Positions 53,010 to 64,000 of a stretch of 64,000 bases of DNA are shown one piece after another. Made by a program: the position numbers and the translations under genes. The notes below the pieces were generated by a model, which saw nothing but the letters and a program-made list of their open reading frames with translations, searched no databases and had not been told where the DNA came from. The DNA is taken from positions 231,767,322 through 231,831,321 of the forward strand of contig NC_061510.1 in the NCBI RefSeq assembly GCF_022539505.1. Direction: 5' to 3'. This DNA is from Lolium rigidum. Taxonomy: Eukaryota > Streptophyta > Magnoliopsida > Poales > Poaceae. How positions within the stretch are numbered: position 1 is the first letter of the stretch; every line of letters starts with the position of its first letter.

Positions 53010-54877
53010 TGATACGTCCCAAACGTATCTATAATTTCTTATGTTCCATGCTACTTTTATGATGATACTCACATGTTTTATACACATTATATGTCATTAT
53101 TATGCATTTTCCTGCACTAACCTATTGACGAGATGCCGAAGAGCCGCTTGTCTGTTTTCTACTTGTTTTTGGTTTCAGAAATCCTAGTAAGGAAATATTC
53201 TCGGAATTGGACGAAATCAACGCCCAGGGTCTTATTTTTCCACGAAGCTTCCAGAAGACCGAGGGAGATACGAAGTGGGGCCACGAGGCGACGCCACACT
53301 AGGGCGGCGCGAACAGGCTTGGGCCCGCGCGGCCCTAGCGTGTGGGTCCCTCGCGTCGCCCCTAAACCTACCCTTCCGCCTACTTAAAGCCTTCGTCGCG
53401 AAAACCCCAGGACGGAAAAGCCACGGTACGAGAAACCTTCCAGAGCCGCCGCCATCGCGAATCCAAGATCTGGGGGACAGGAGTCTCTGTTCCGCCACGC
53501 CGCCGGGACGGGGAAGTGCCCTCGGAAGGCCTCTCCATCGACACCACCGCCATCTCCATCGACGCTGTTGTCTCCCATGAGGAGGGAGTAGTTCTCCCCC
53601 GAGGCTAAGGGCTGTACTGGTAGCTATGTGGTTCATCTCTCTCTCCTATGTACTTCAATACAATGATCTCATGAGCTTCCTTACATGATTGAGATCCATA
53701 TGATGAGCTTGTAATCTAGATGTCATTATGCTATTCAAGTGGATTTTACTTATGTGATCTCCGGAGACTCCTTGTCCCACGTGTGTAAAGGTGACGAGTG
53801 TGTGCACTCGTGTGGGTCTCTTAGGCTATATTTCACAGAATACTTATTCACTGAGTTATGATTTGAGTTGGATGTCTCTATGAAATTGTGGTGTGTTAGT
53901 ACCTCCTATGAATGCTCACTGTGACAGCGTGGGGTGTTTATTAGTACTTGGGAATACATCTTTATGGTTTGCCTACATGATGAATTAGAGTTCGTTATCT
54001 TGCCAGAATAGCATATTGAAGTGCTTATTTATATTCCTTTATGATTGCAATGTGCTTTATATCACTATTAATCTATGTGCTACTCTAGTGATGTTATTAA
54101 AGTAGTCTATTCCTCCTCCATGATGTAATGGTGAAAGTGTGTGCATCATGTAGTACTTGGCGTAGTTTATGATTGTGATCTCTTGTAGATTATGAAGTTA
54201 ACTATTACTATGATATTATTGATGTGATCTATCCCCCCTTTCATAGCTTGATGGTGACAGTGTGCATGCTATGTTAGTACTCGGTATAATTGCGTTGGTC
54301 TATCATGCACTCTAAGGTTATTTAAATATGAACATCGAATGTTGTGGAGCTTGTTAACTCCGGCATTGAGGTGCTCTTGTAGCCCTACACAATTAATGGT
54401 GTTCATCATCCAACAAGAGAGTGTAGAGTGGTTTTATTATGTGATCAATGTTGAGAGTGTCCACTAGTGAAAGTATGATCCCTAGGCCTTGTTTCCAAAT
54501 ACTGCAATCATCGCTTATTTGTTGTTTTACTGCATCTTTACTTCCTGCAATATTACTACCATCAACTGCACGCCAGCAAGCTATTTTCTGGCACCGCTAC
54601 TACTGCTCATATTCATTCATACCACTTGTATTTCACTATCTCTTCGCCGAACTAGTGCACCTATACATCTGAAAAGTGTATTAGGTGTGTTGGGGACACA
54701 AGAGACTTCTTGTATCGTGATTGCAAGTTGCTTGAGAGGGATATCTTTGACCTCTTCCTCTCTGAGTTCGATAAACCTTGGGTGATCCACTTAAGGGAAA
54801 ACTTGCTGCTGTTCTACAAACCTCTGCTCTTGGAGGCCCAACACTGTCTACAGGAAAAGGAGTGTGCGTAGACATCA
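53010..54877 (+). repeat. 3' LTR of element D
   Basis: 1868 bp partner of 47541-49418, ending GTAGACATCA before the TSD TAAAC. Confidence 0.95.
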
Positions 54878-54882
54878 TAAAC

Positions 54883-56118
54883 AAAGGATTAAATGTATGG
54901 TGTGGAGAATGATGTTTGTTTGCGAAGAACAATGATTGCAGTAGATTGTATTTAGATGTAAAAGAGTGGACCGGGGTCCACAGTTCACTAGTGGTGTCTC
55001 TCCAATAAGATAAATAGCATGTTGGGTGAACAAATTACAGTTGGGCAATTGACAAATAGAGAGGGCATAACAATGCACATACATATCATGATGACTACTA
55101 TGGGATTTACTTGGGCGTTACGACAAAGTACATAGACCGCTATCCAGCATGCATCTATGCCTAAAACGTCCACCTTCGGGTTAGCATCCGCACCCCTTCC
55201 AGTATTAAGTTGCAAACAACAGACAATTGCATTAAGTATGGTGCGTAATGTAATCAACACAAATATCCTTAGACAAAGCATTGATGTTTTATCCCTAGTG
55301 GCAACGAGCACATCCACAACCTTAGAACTTTACGTCACTCGTCCCGGATTCAATGGAGGCATGAACCCACTATCGAGCATGAATACTCCCTCTTGGAGTC
55401 ACAAGTATCAACTTGGCCGAGCCTCTACTAGCAACGAGAGAGCATGCAAGATCATAAACAACACATATATGATAGATTGATAATCAACTTGACATAGTAT
55501 TCCATATTCATCGGATCCCAACAAACACAACATGTAGCATTACAAATAGACGATCTTGATCATGATAGGCAGCTCACAAGATCTAACATGATAGCACAAG
55601 AGGAGAAGACAACCATCTAGCTACTGCTATGGACCCATATTCTAAGGGTGAACTACTCACACATCAGTCCGGAGGCGATCATGGTGATGTAGAGTCCTCC
55701 GGGAGATGATTCCCCTCTCCGAGAGGGTGCCGGAGGCGATCTCCTGAATCCCCGAGATGGGATTGGTGGCGGCGGCGTCTCTGGAACTTTTTCCGTATCG
55801 TGGCTCTCGGTAATAGGGTTTTCGCGACGGAGAGTTTAAGTAGGCGGAAGGGCAGAGTCGGAGGAGGCACGAGGGGCCCACACCACAGGCCGTCGCGGGC
55901 CCCTCCTTGGCCGCGCCACCCTGTGGTTTGGCCGCCTCGTGGCCCCACTTCTTATGCTCTTCGGTCTTCTGGAAGCTCCGTGGAAAAATAAGACCCTGGG
56001 CATTGATTTCGTCCAATTCCGAGAATATTTCCTTTGTAGGATTTCTGAAACCAAAAACTGCACAAAACAGGCACTGGCGCTTCGGCATCTTGTCAATAGG
56101 TTAGTGCCGGAAAATGCA
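54883..56118 (-). repeat. 5' LTR of element C, distal part, truncated
   Basis: Resumes at AAAGGATTAAATG after the second TAAAC and follows the 3' LTR copy to GGAAAATGCA at 56118, where homology stops about 107 bp before the expected LTR end. Confidence 0.93.
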
Positions 56119-57658
56119 AAATAGATAGCACCACAAATCTGAAAGTATATTTCCTCTTGTGTTGTCATAATGCATGCTTAGCTCAAGCAAGTATGATCCA
56201 CTCCAATACCTCTTTTTCATACCCTCAATGGCGTGATGACCCTCATCTCGGCCATAATGTTGTATTAGTTCAACTCATGAAACTTTAGATTGGGAACCCC
56301 TCAAGGTTTACCTTGTTGTAAATGTTTATGAAAAACCTTGGGTGAGGAAATTTTACCCAAGCGTATGGTTTATGAAAGGAAAGGATCTTGACAAAGATGG
56401 TTGAAAAGAGGAAGGTGTGTGTGACTTGGGTTTTTGAGAAAAACGACACATGGTTCTTTGTATTCGCCCGGAACAACTAAACAGCGCAACCATAGCTACT
56501 CCAACGTGGGCACGGGGCTTAACTTGACGTTTGTTCTTCTTAGCATGAGGCACCGCACAACTATACAAGGGTACGGTTACCCCCGAGTCCGGGTTGTCAT
56601 GGTTGGGACAATAGTATAACGGGAGGCCTTCGGGGCTGACCCGTCCGGAAGACACTATGGGTCTCCCGGCTTGGCGGTGGAGCCACGCTCTAGAGGAGGT
56701 GAGCTGCCACGGTGCCGGGGAGGTACATACTCCATAGGGTAGGACCTCGTGTTAAGTCGAATGGGCGAAAGGTTATGTTCGGGTATCCGTCGTGGCATAT
56801 GTCGTTATGCGGGGATGATGCCCACACGATAGGTATCCGGATAGTTGTGGTGAAAGTGTGCAAACTCTGCAGAGTCAAAACTATTCGAATAGCCGCGTCC
56901 GCGGTCATGGACGGTTGGGATGGCCGTTACGGAGCTGTGTCGAGTTTTGGTTTTGAAAATGATTTCCAAAGGAAATGTGTGTTGGAAGTACCGGAAGGGT
57001 ACGGGAAAGATGGTGTGCCGACCATGTGGAGATGGTCGAGGAAAATGAAACAAAAGAGGGTGACCCTTCCTAGTGTTTCATGTAGAGGAACTCTGCTTTA
57101 ACAAAGATATAGAGATGTCATAGGACTTTCTTAGTGTCCCCTTCAACTGTGATGTGGGATGCTATATCCACAAGAGAAACCGATTCTCTTTCACATGCTA
57201 TATCCACCAGAGAAACTATTCTTCCTCTCTTGTCTTCTTTAGTTAGAATTGTTATCACCTTCTTGATGTTTTGCGAGTACAATTCAAATGTACTCACGGC
57301 TTTGTCCCCGGCTATTTACTTGGCCGGACCCGGAGGACTTCGACGGATGAAGAAGGAGTTGACGATGTCTATGCGAGCTAGGAACGTCTTCCCGGCCGGT
57401 TGCTCGTAGGGTTAAGGCGGATGACTTGGGCTCTACGCTGCTGAAGTGATTCTCGCTACTCTGATGATTAGATTAGGCCCTTCGAGGCTATCTTGTAAAG
57501 ATGGGTCATGTAACCTTATGGTAATTTTCTTATTCCGTTTTGTAAAGGATGATGTAATTTGATATCAGTTCGGTTATGTGTTCACGGCACACTGATCATG
57601 GGAACATGAACTGTATACATAACAGGGTATTTTGGACAGCTAGTCCGGGGTCCCCACA
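56119..57658 (+). repeat. 5' LTR remnant of element E (3' part of LTR)
   Basis: Starts abruptly at the truncated end of element C and ends in CCCCACA before the PBS. Moderately GC-rich; small open frames on both strands show no domain. Confidence 0.65.
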
Positions 57659-57662
57659 GAGC

Positions 57663-57674
57663 TGGTATCGAGCC
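57663..57674 (+). other. Primer binding site of element E
   Basis: TGGTATCGAGCC, one base short of TGGTATCAGAGCC, the complement of the plant initiator tRNA-Met 3' end. Confidence 0.75.
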
Positions 57675-59860
57675 ATCCTGACTGTAGGAGACCTTAGTTA
57701 GCATGGACGTTAGTTAGGAAATAAGTGCTTGACAAAAACTATTTATGAAACAAATTCTTTCTTTAGTCGGAAGCATAACTTCTACTCCTCTTATTTCTTC
57801 CAAACTTCTAAAATTCTTATCTCTCCGCTTTATAAAGGTGTTTGAAAATTCTTACTCTATTGTCTCATCCACTTCAAACCTACATATTAGACGATGTCCC
57901 CAACTCAGACCGGAGACTCGAACTCAAAGATGAATCAATCCCCCAGGAAAAACTCTTGTATCTCCGACAACAGCTAATAAAGATTGGAGGCCAACTCATC
58001 TGTAAGCGTATCAGGATGATAACATCATGTCTTTGGTTGTCACCAAAGTCTGTCAAGGAGCTGACCTTGTTCCTCCGTGGACTTGCACCTTTTTGCAGTC
58101 ATCTGGGATCAAGTCCTCAGTTCTTGACTAGAAATTTTTAGGCCAGCTACCAGAAGTTGTCGACTTTGGGAGTTCCTCAACAGCTACCCCTCTAAAGACC
58201 TCATGTTCCCGGGATTTTGAGACCAGAAGTTCTACGCAGTTTTAGCCTCAGCCTCAACATCGACGACTCAACACCAGGCCGCATCACCACCCTCTGCTTC
58301 GAGAATCCTTGTTGAAGACGATGTCAACCAGATGGAGACGCCAACCTATGTGACCAGCCCCAAACCAATAGGATGGATAGGACAAACTCAATCTCCTTGA
58401 TTGAGCTACCCCCGCGTATTAGGCATCCATGAGTACTTATGTTACCATGTCTGGTTTGATGATTGCTTGTAGTTCCCTAGTGTGCGCTGCCTTGAGTGTT
58501 ATTTGTCTGTTTGTTGTGTGTATGTTTGTCTTGGTATTTAGGTCTGAAAAACACTCTTGGTGTTATAACCTAGCTTAGAAAGCCTCCCTAAGATGTTTTC
58601 ACCCTCAACTAGCTCGCCGATAAAATGGTAACTTCTAGTTAGTGGATAAGTTAACCCTGTTAACTATCGTTTTTCAATCATCAGAAAAATTAACCCAGAC
58701 CCTATCTCCGCTTACTACCTCCAAGATCAGCTGAAGCATCTCTACTACGCCAAGAAAGCAGAAGCACGTATCTTCAAGAGTGACTGCACCTCTGCAAGAA
58801 GCCATACTAATTTAGTCTAACCTTGAAGCTTAATCACGCTAACCTCGAGGATAACTTCTTGAAAACCACCCTCTAACACACTGTCTAACAAGCTGAGAGA
58901 ACAATAACGTCAAAGCCAAGCTACATCACATGGTTCATCTGGTCCTCATCAAGTGAAGTTCATGAAGATGCTTCAAGACTCAAGACTTTAGGCGTAGTTT
59001 ACCCGCTAATTTCTTAGCCGATAGAAGTCAGCACCGACCCTCAAGCTGAAGATTGTCTTCGACGACCTTTGTTGTTACTTCATATGGATACCAACCAGGA
59101 GCTCCAGCGACTTACTAACTTACCGCACATCCTATGGTTTAGGAAACACCGTGAGTGCCTCTTGAAGTCGTGATCTACACATCTCCCATGAAGACTCTTC
59201 AACTGAATGCGTAAGATCGATGACTCCTTCAGAAGCCCCAGACAGGACCACAAAGCAGAAGCTCTGAGTTTTTCCAAAGGTCCGATGAAAAACCCTAAGG
59301 GTGGAAGACCACTAAAAATTGGAGCTTACCCTAAAATTTTAAACCTTTCTAAAAACACCGTTGGGAACTTGGGATGGACTAACTCCCCTTGAAGCTGTGG
59401 ATTGCACCTCGCTCCCTGAAGATGCTTCAACTCAAGATGAGAGAAAGATCACTTCTTCGAAAGCACCGACAAGACCGTGGCCGAAGCTTAGAGTTTTTAA
59501 ACCCCTCTATGAACAATTTTAAGGGTGGAAGACTTCGTCTTCCACAAAAATTTAAAGTTAACTCTAAAAAGTTTTCAACCCTGCTAAAGCACCGCTGGAG
59601 TGCACTAACTCTCCCAGAATCTTGAACTCCCGCTAGGATCGCTTAGAAGCTACAGATCTAACACCTACATGGAGTAGTCAACCTCTTCATGAAGCTGGCC
59701 ATCGGCAGAAATCCATCATGTCTCCCAGAAGATGAAGCAACGACCTCTCGGCAACGGCACATCTACAGAAGAATGGAGTCTAACTTTAGTTAAACTTTAC
59801 AACCCCTCTAGTTCTACGCTTAGTAATCTCGGGACGAGATTATTTTAAGGGTGGAAGATC
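57675..59860 (+). other. Non-coding interior of element E with polypurine tract
   Basis: No open frame above 100 codons and no domain. Contains several spaced copies of AAGGGTGGAAGA (59293, 59521, 59847), each resembling the final tract, and repeated GAAGATGCTTCAA motifs. Probably degenerate pol-derived or filler sequence. Confidence 0.65.
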
Positions 59861-62800
59861 TGTAACACCCCAACTTTTGCAACCATGTTTAATTATCCAA
59901 AGTGCAAAAATTAGGGGGAACAAAAACTTTTTCTATAGACTAATTAAGATGAATTGCCTTGATCTGTTGGTAGATGTATTGCCTTGATCTGTTGGATAGG
60001 ATAAATTGTCTTGATCTGCTTTTTGAACTTGACTTGAGTTACCTCATAGAACAACACCTCTAGTGTTAAAACAACTTAACAACCCACTAAATAAAACACA
60101 TGTGTGACCCTGGAACATTCTTTTCCTCTCTTTACCAATGCATAAACCCTATGCTTGGTGTTTTCCCCATAAGTACCTCAACACACAATTTCTAGTCACC
60201 AGAAAGAAATAGTGAAGCTATGGTCACTCTTGTATTACCTTAACCCCTCCCTTCAAAAACATTTGAGATAGCCTTTCACAAAAATCACAAGAACCTCTTT
60301 GTCTTTTGTTTCAAAGGATCTTGTCAAAAACCTTTCCTTGTAAAATTGGCTATGATCACCTTAGATCATAGTGTCACAAAATGGTTTCTTAGGTTATTTT
60401 GTTTTAACACAAAGTATATACCAAATGGCTTACCCTTACCTTTTGTGACTTTAAAATATTGTGAAAGCTTTTATTTGTAGTTTTGGTTTCTTATAAAAAA
60501 GGGAACGATCCACATTTTCTATTCCTCTATGGATCATTCTGCTCTTCTAAAACCTCTCCTATTTCTCACATATTTCAAGTAAGCCTATTTGTTTAAGTCT
60601 AAACCAAAATGAAGGCCATAGACACCACAACTAGAATTTTAGGACTATTTGATATGTGATCAAATATCCATGGCCTGGTCATTGCCACTGATACATCTCC
60701 AAGATCTATCCTATACATCACCACCTTAGCCTGCAGATTTGATGAAGTATGACATCATAATCATCCTTGATAATATTTTGTCAATTCCCTTAATTCTTTC
60801 TTGCCAAAAAATTATTTTTGAAGGTAATCTTTGCATATCAAAATCTCCCTCTCTATGAAGTTAATTTCTCTTTTGTTTTGTTTAAGAAAGAGTTTTGAAG
60901 GTAATATTTCTTCACTTATTCTCACATATTTATTTCTATCTTCATTTCCATTTTTTTTGTTTTGTCATTTCCTCCTTCACTTGGTCACTTAAAACTATCT
61001 CTCCTTGAAATATCAAACTTATTTACACAATGGTCTTTGGTGTATGATATCAAGAAAAGAGTTTGAGGAATAATACCTCATTAGTTTTCGAAAATAATTT
61101 TCATAAAATTATATTTATTTTATTTTCCCTTTCACTAAATGCTAGGAATGATGGTTTTGTCATTTCATTCCCAAAACCAGTCTGGTTTGTTTTTCAAAAA
61201 TATCAACTTTCCAACGCTTTTTTTTTCTCTCAACAAAGTTTGAAAACTTCACATCAATTTGTTGGCCGATCTATTTCAAGAAAAACCTCCAATCTTGTGG
61301 ACCTTTGCACCACACCTTGACTTACGTAAAACACTAAGGGAAATACGTACATCACATGTATTCAATTTTAAATCCTTATCAAAGCCACTTTCGGGCAAAT
61401 TTTGGCATATTCTTTTCCAATCCAAAACCCTGCTGCTCTTTAACCACACATCTACATCACACCCTCCCCTCTAATCTGAACAATCTTGCATACCCTTTAC
61501 ACTTTGTTTTCGGCAAGAAAATTTAGAGGGAGGAGGAGATGGCCATGCCAAGTTTTGAGCTAAAACGTGTATGCACTCTGCCCTGCCTCGTACCATCCTT
61601 CCTCTCTTGACTTTAACCAGCACACACGCCCCAAGCTGAACTTTTCTCCCGCGCACCACACACACCGGAGCACCTGCTCGTGCTCATCTTGGACGCAGTC
61701 ACCACGGCCACATCGTGCCGCATGAGCCGAACAATGAAACCAGACCATGCTAGCCCACCCGTTCGACCTTGAACCCACCATATACAACCCAGACGAACAA
61801 CAACGCGCACACCTGCGCCCTAGAACGACCCAACCTTGCTCGGCTCGAACCAGGACCCCATGGCCATGTCTTAGCACGTGCGCACGGAGGCGAGTCCAAC
61901 TGCCGTTCCAGGACGCGAGCTACCTCTCACGCACGCGCAGCGCCCGTCCCTTGATGACGCCAGCCTCCGAACGTCAGCAGCTCGCCGCCCGAAGCGTCCC
62001 AGCGACGTCAGCCTCGGCGTGGCATTTCGTCAAGCGCTCTCTGCGCGGTGGCCCTCCCTCGCTCTCCCGCCCGTTCCCGCGCGGAGCCTCAATTCCAAAA
62101 ACATAGTGCGCGCGGAGACGCTCCCTCGCCGCCCCAACCAGCCAATGGCGCGCCCCTGGACCCGTGCACCACCGCTGTGAGCTCCGTCCACCGTACACCC
62201 GCCCCGAGCTATATAAGCCGACCCCCGCCTCTCCGTTTCGCCACACCACTCTCAGAGCATTCCACTTCCCCCTCCTAGACGGCCAGAGCACTACGGCTCT
62301 GCTCTCTCCCTCTCGCTCGACGGGGAGAGCCTTTTCTCTGCCACGGTCACCAAGCGGAGGCGCACAAGCTTGCGCTCGGCCTTGACTTCCACCGCCCTCC
62401 CCTTTTTGCTCCGTTCGACTCTCCTTTGCGTGAACGTCCTAACGCACTCACCTTTCATGCACAGAACCGTCGGTAGCCGCCGCCAACGTCGACGTTCCGT
62501 GAAGCTCGCCGGAGAAGTTGTCCACGCCGTTGCTTGGAAGAGCTGCCGCTGGATATGGATACGCTCCTGCAACACCGATACCAGCCCGATGAAAAGCCAT
62601 CGTCTCTTCGTCGACCACCGAGACCTGCCGGTGAGCTCCGAGTCGCCGACGTCGAGCGCGTCCGTGCAGCTCCGTTCCGGCACCAAGCTCTCATGCAACG
62701 TCGCCGCTGACCGTGGACCCGCCTGCGTGTACGAGGAGACCAAGCCGATCCTACTCCGCAGCCCCACGTCGTCCTCCTAGCGCCACGGTGAGATTCTCGA

Positions 62801-64000
62801 CTGCCTCAGTCGTTCTGGACGTGAACTCCATTGCGTGCTTTGAATCTTTGATTAGAACGTGAACTAGCTAGCTGGATGCACGGTTTTTAAAGCATCAATG
62901 CCCTTTTAAGTCAGTCTGGTAGATTTCAGCCGTTAGATGTGGATCCTAGGGTGACATACCCCTTCAGTTTTAAGTAAGAGCATGGGAGGTGGGACCCACA
63001 GTCAGAATTTTAATCTTTTCCCCTCACCATAGGACACGCTGCTTGACCGGCCTGTTCTGTCCCGCACGGCCCATTTGAGATCCGGCCCGAATTTTTTGTC
63101 CTTTAAACGTTAGTTTAAACAGTGAACTTAAAATTTGAATATCTCAAGTTTTACTCACTCAAATTCGATGAAACCAACTGCAGTAGTTTCAAAATTTCAA
63201 TGCCTTTAATGTTCCACTAGTATCCTATTTTTAGGATTTTTCTACGATTTATGCCAAGTGTGTCATGCTCTATGTGTAGTTTAGATTCAAATCTTGTTTT
63301 AAAATTGTAGGAATAATAACTTTTTTTGACGAAACCAATTCTGTTAGTCTTGTTTTAATTCTAGCTATCAACTAAAATTTCTGTTACTCTATGGTTAGCT
63401 AATTCTTGTGGTAGTTAATAAATTTGTGTTGCACATAGAATATGAACCCTAGATTTTTTTTTAGTCAAATCCCTTTTGCCTCCACCAAATCCGAAATGAC
63501 CAACTTGAACTTTTGAATTTGAAAAACAAAACCCTCTGCAACTTAAACTTTGTTTTATTGTTTTGCTTGTGTATTCAAATAGTTTGGTGATTGTATGTTT
63601 GCATGTTTTTTTTATTTCGCGGAGCTAGATTCGAACGCTATTGGAGTTGAAGGAGAAGTGGACTTTGAAGTGTTTAAGGAAGTCCAGGGACAAATAAGCC
63701 AAGGCAAGCCATCTTTTGATCTCTGATATGATGTCTCTTTGGATGTCATCTTGTGCTATCAATAGCATTTTGGTTCTATGTGTGATGATCTCCATATTGT
63801 TGTCATCTATGCTTGGATGCAAGCATGGTACCTCTAGTAGTTTTATCTTGTCAAGGTCTTGGTAATTGGTTGGGTGTATGGTATCATGGCCATTGCTATC
63901 CAACTTGCTTTCTATATTTAGCTTGAATATGTTCCACCTCGGGACAAGATTCATACTACACCCCCTTCTAGTGTAGATGTATCAATACCATGTTTTTGGT
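59861..64000 (+). repeat. 3' LTR of element E (start), runs off the window
   Basis: Starts TGTAACACCCCAACTTTTGC. AT-rich to about 61480, then a GC-rich block (61540-62780) containing a TATA box CTATATAAG at 62209-62217 and a CT-rich leader, then AT-rich again. The GC-rich block has open frames on both strands (62291-62780) without recognisable content, so I read it as LTR promoter and transcribed leader, not as a host gene. Confidence 0.6.
62209..62217 (+). promoter_or_regulatory. TATA box in the element E LTR
   Basis: CTATATAAG in a GC-rich context (CCCCGAG upstream, CCGACCCCCG downstream), about 2.35 kb after the LTR start. Confidence 0.55.

Larger units (their letters stand above)
47541..54877 (+). 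mobile_element. Non-autonomous LTR retrotransposon D, 7.3 kb, complete
   Basis: TSD TAAAC at 47536-47540 and 54878-54882. LTRs 47541-49418 and 53010-54877, two PBS copies, one ORF of 230 codons, a 3' region shared with A and C, polypurine tract AAGCTTGGGGATGCT. Structurally intact and its ORF is open, but it has no enzymes of its own. The LTRs are very similar (few substitutions and small indels noticed), so it is probably young and is the last insertion in this stack. Confidence 0.95.
42156..56118 (-). mobile_element. Non-autonomous LTR retrotransposon C, 5' LTR truncated, hosting element D
   Basis: Minus-strand relative of A. 3' LTR at 42156-43742, 3' non-coding region, one ORF (47031-46378), PBS, then the 5' LTR split by element D (47281-47540 and 54883-56118). 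By comparison with 42156-43742 the first about 107 bp of the 5' LTR are missing at 56118, so no target duplication can be matched; ATCCC at 42151-42155 is the candidate left copy. No pol genes. Length without D is about 6.6 kb. Confidence 0.9.
56119..64000 (+). mobile_element. Element E: non-coding LTR element with very long LTR, both ends cut
   Basis: A 5' LTR remnant ends ...GGTCCCCACA at 57658 and is followed 4 bp later by TGGTATCGAGCC, close to the initiator tRNA-Met PBS. About 2.2 kb of interior with no coding content follows, then a polypurine tract (AAGGGTGGAAGATC) and an LTR start TGTAACACCCC at 59861 that continues to the window end. TGT...ACA ends agree. No overlap between 56119-57658 and 59861-64000 was seen, so if both belong to one element the LTR would exceed 5.6 kb. 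This resembles large retrotransposon derivatives (LARDs). The pairing is inferred. Confidence 0.65.

Noticed and set aside
62291..62780. Possible host gene with TATA box at 62209 and ORFs of 136-158 codons
   Set aside because: Located inside what appears to be the LTR of element E; both strands are open and no protein family is recognisable.

Overview
This window looks like transposon-filled intergenic DNA of a large grass genome. Triticeae (wheat, Aegilops, rye or barley) is most likely, judged from the repeat types: CACTA subterminal repeats built on TTTAGTCGCGGTT, Tat-lineage Gypsy elements, and LTRs starting TGATACGTC. No intact host gene could be supported. Almost every real coding trace belongs to a mobile element, and most are broken.

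Layout, left to right. (1) 1-9160: the 5' two thirds of a minus-strand CACTA transposon whose other end lies outside the window. It holds a broken TNP2-like transposase gene, a broken second gene with an internal promoter, and a third broken gene on the plus strand. (2) 9161-11210: unassigned AT-rich DNA. (3) 11211-12861: a small non-autonomous Helitron with clean ends. (4) 12874-18608: a full-length L1-type LINE with a 13-bp target-site duplication (TSD), inserted right beside the Helitron end. (5) 18671-19722: the start of a PIF/Harbinger-like element. (6) 19723-42155: a minus-strand fragment of a Tat-type Gypsy element (here A'), split by element A. (7) 22217-41984: element A, a non-autonomous LTR element (TSD CCTCA). 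(8) 26616-39706, inside A: element B, a 13.1-kb Tat-lineage Gypsy element (TSD CCCAT). It has broken gag-pol on the sense strand and a spliced gene on the antisense strand. (9) 42156-56118: element C, a minus-strand relative of A whose 5' LTR is truncated. (10) 47541-54877, inside C's LTR: element D, another relative (TSD TAAAC). (11) 56119-64000: element E, apparently a non-coding element with a very long LTR, running off the window.

The nesting gives a relative order: Harbinger, then A', then A and C, then B (in A) and D (in C); separately, Helitron, then LINE. B's two LTRs differ by eye at about 6 substitutions and 1 indel in 384 bp, so it is young.

The most interesting structures are: the multi-exon antisense gene of B (also present in A'), which has fewer disabling changes than the element's own gag-pol; three related LTR elements (A, C, D) that share ends and 3' non-coding region but carry three unrelated single ORFs; and several repeated hairpin or polypurine signals in these elements, some of which keep their structure while their sequence changes. 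All readings are by eye, and family names are from recall.
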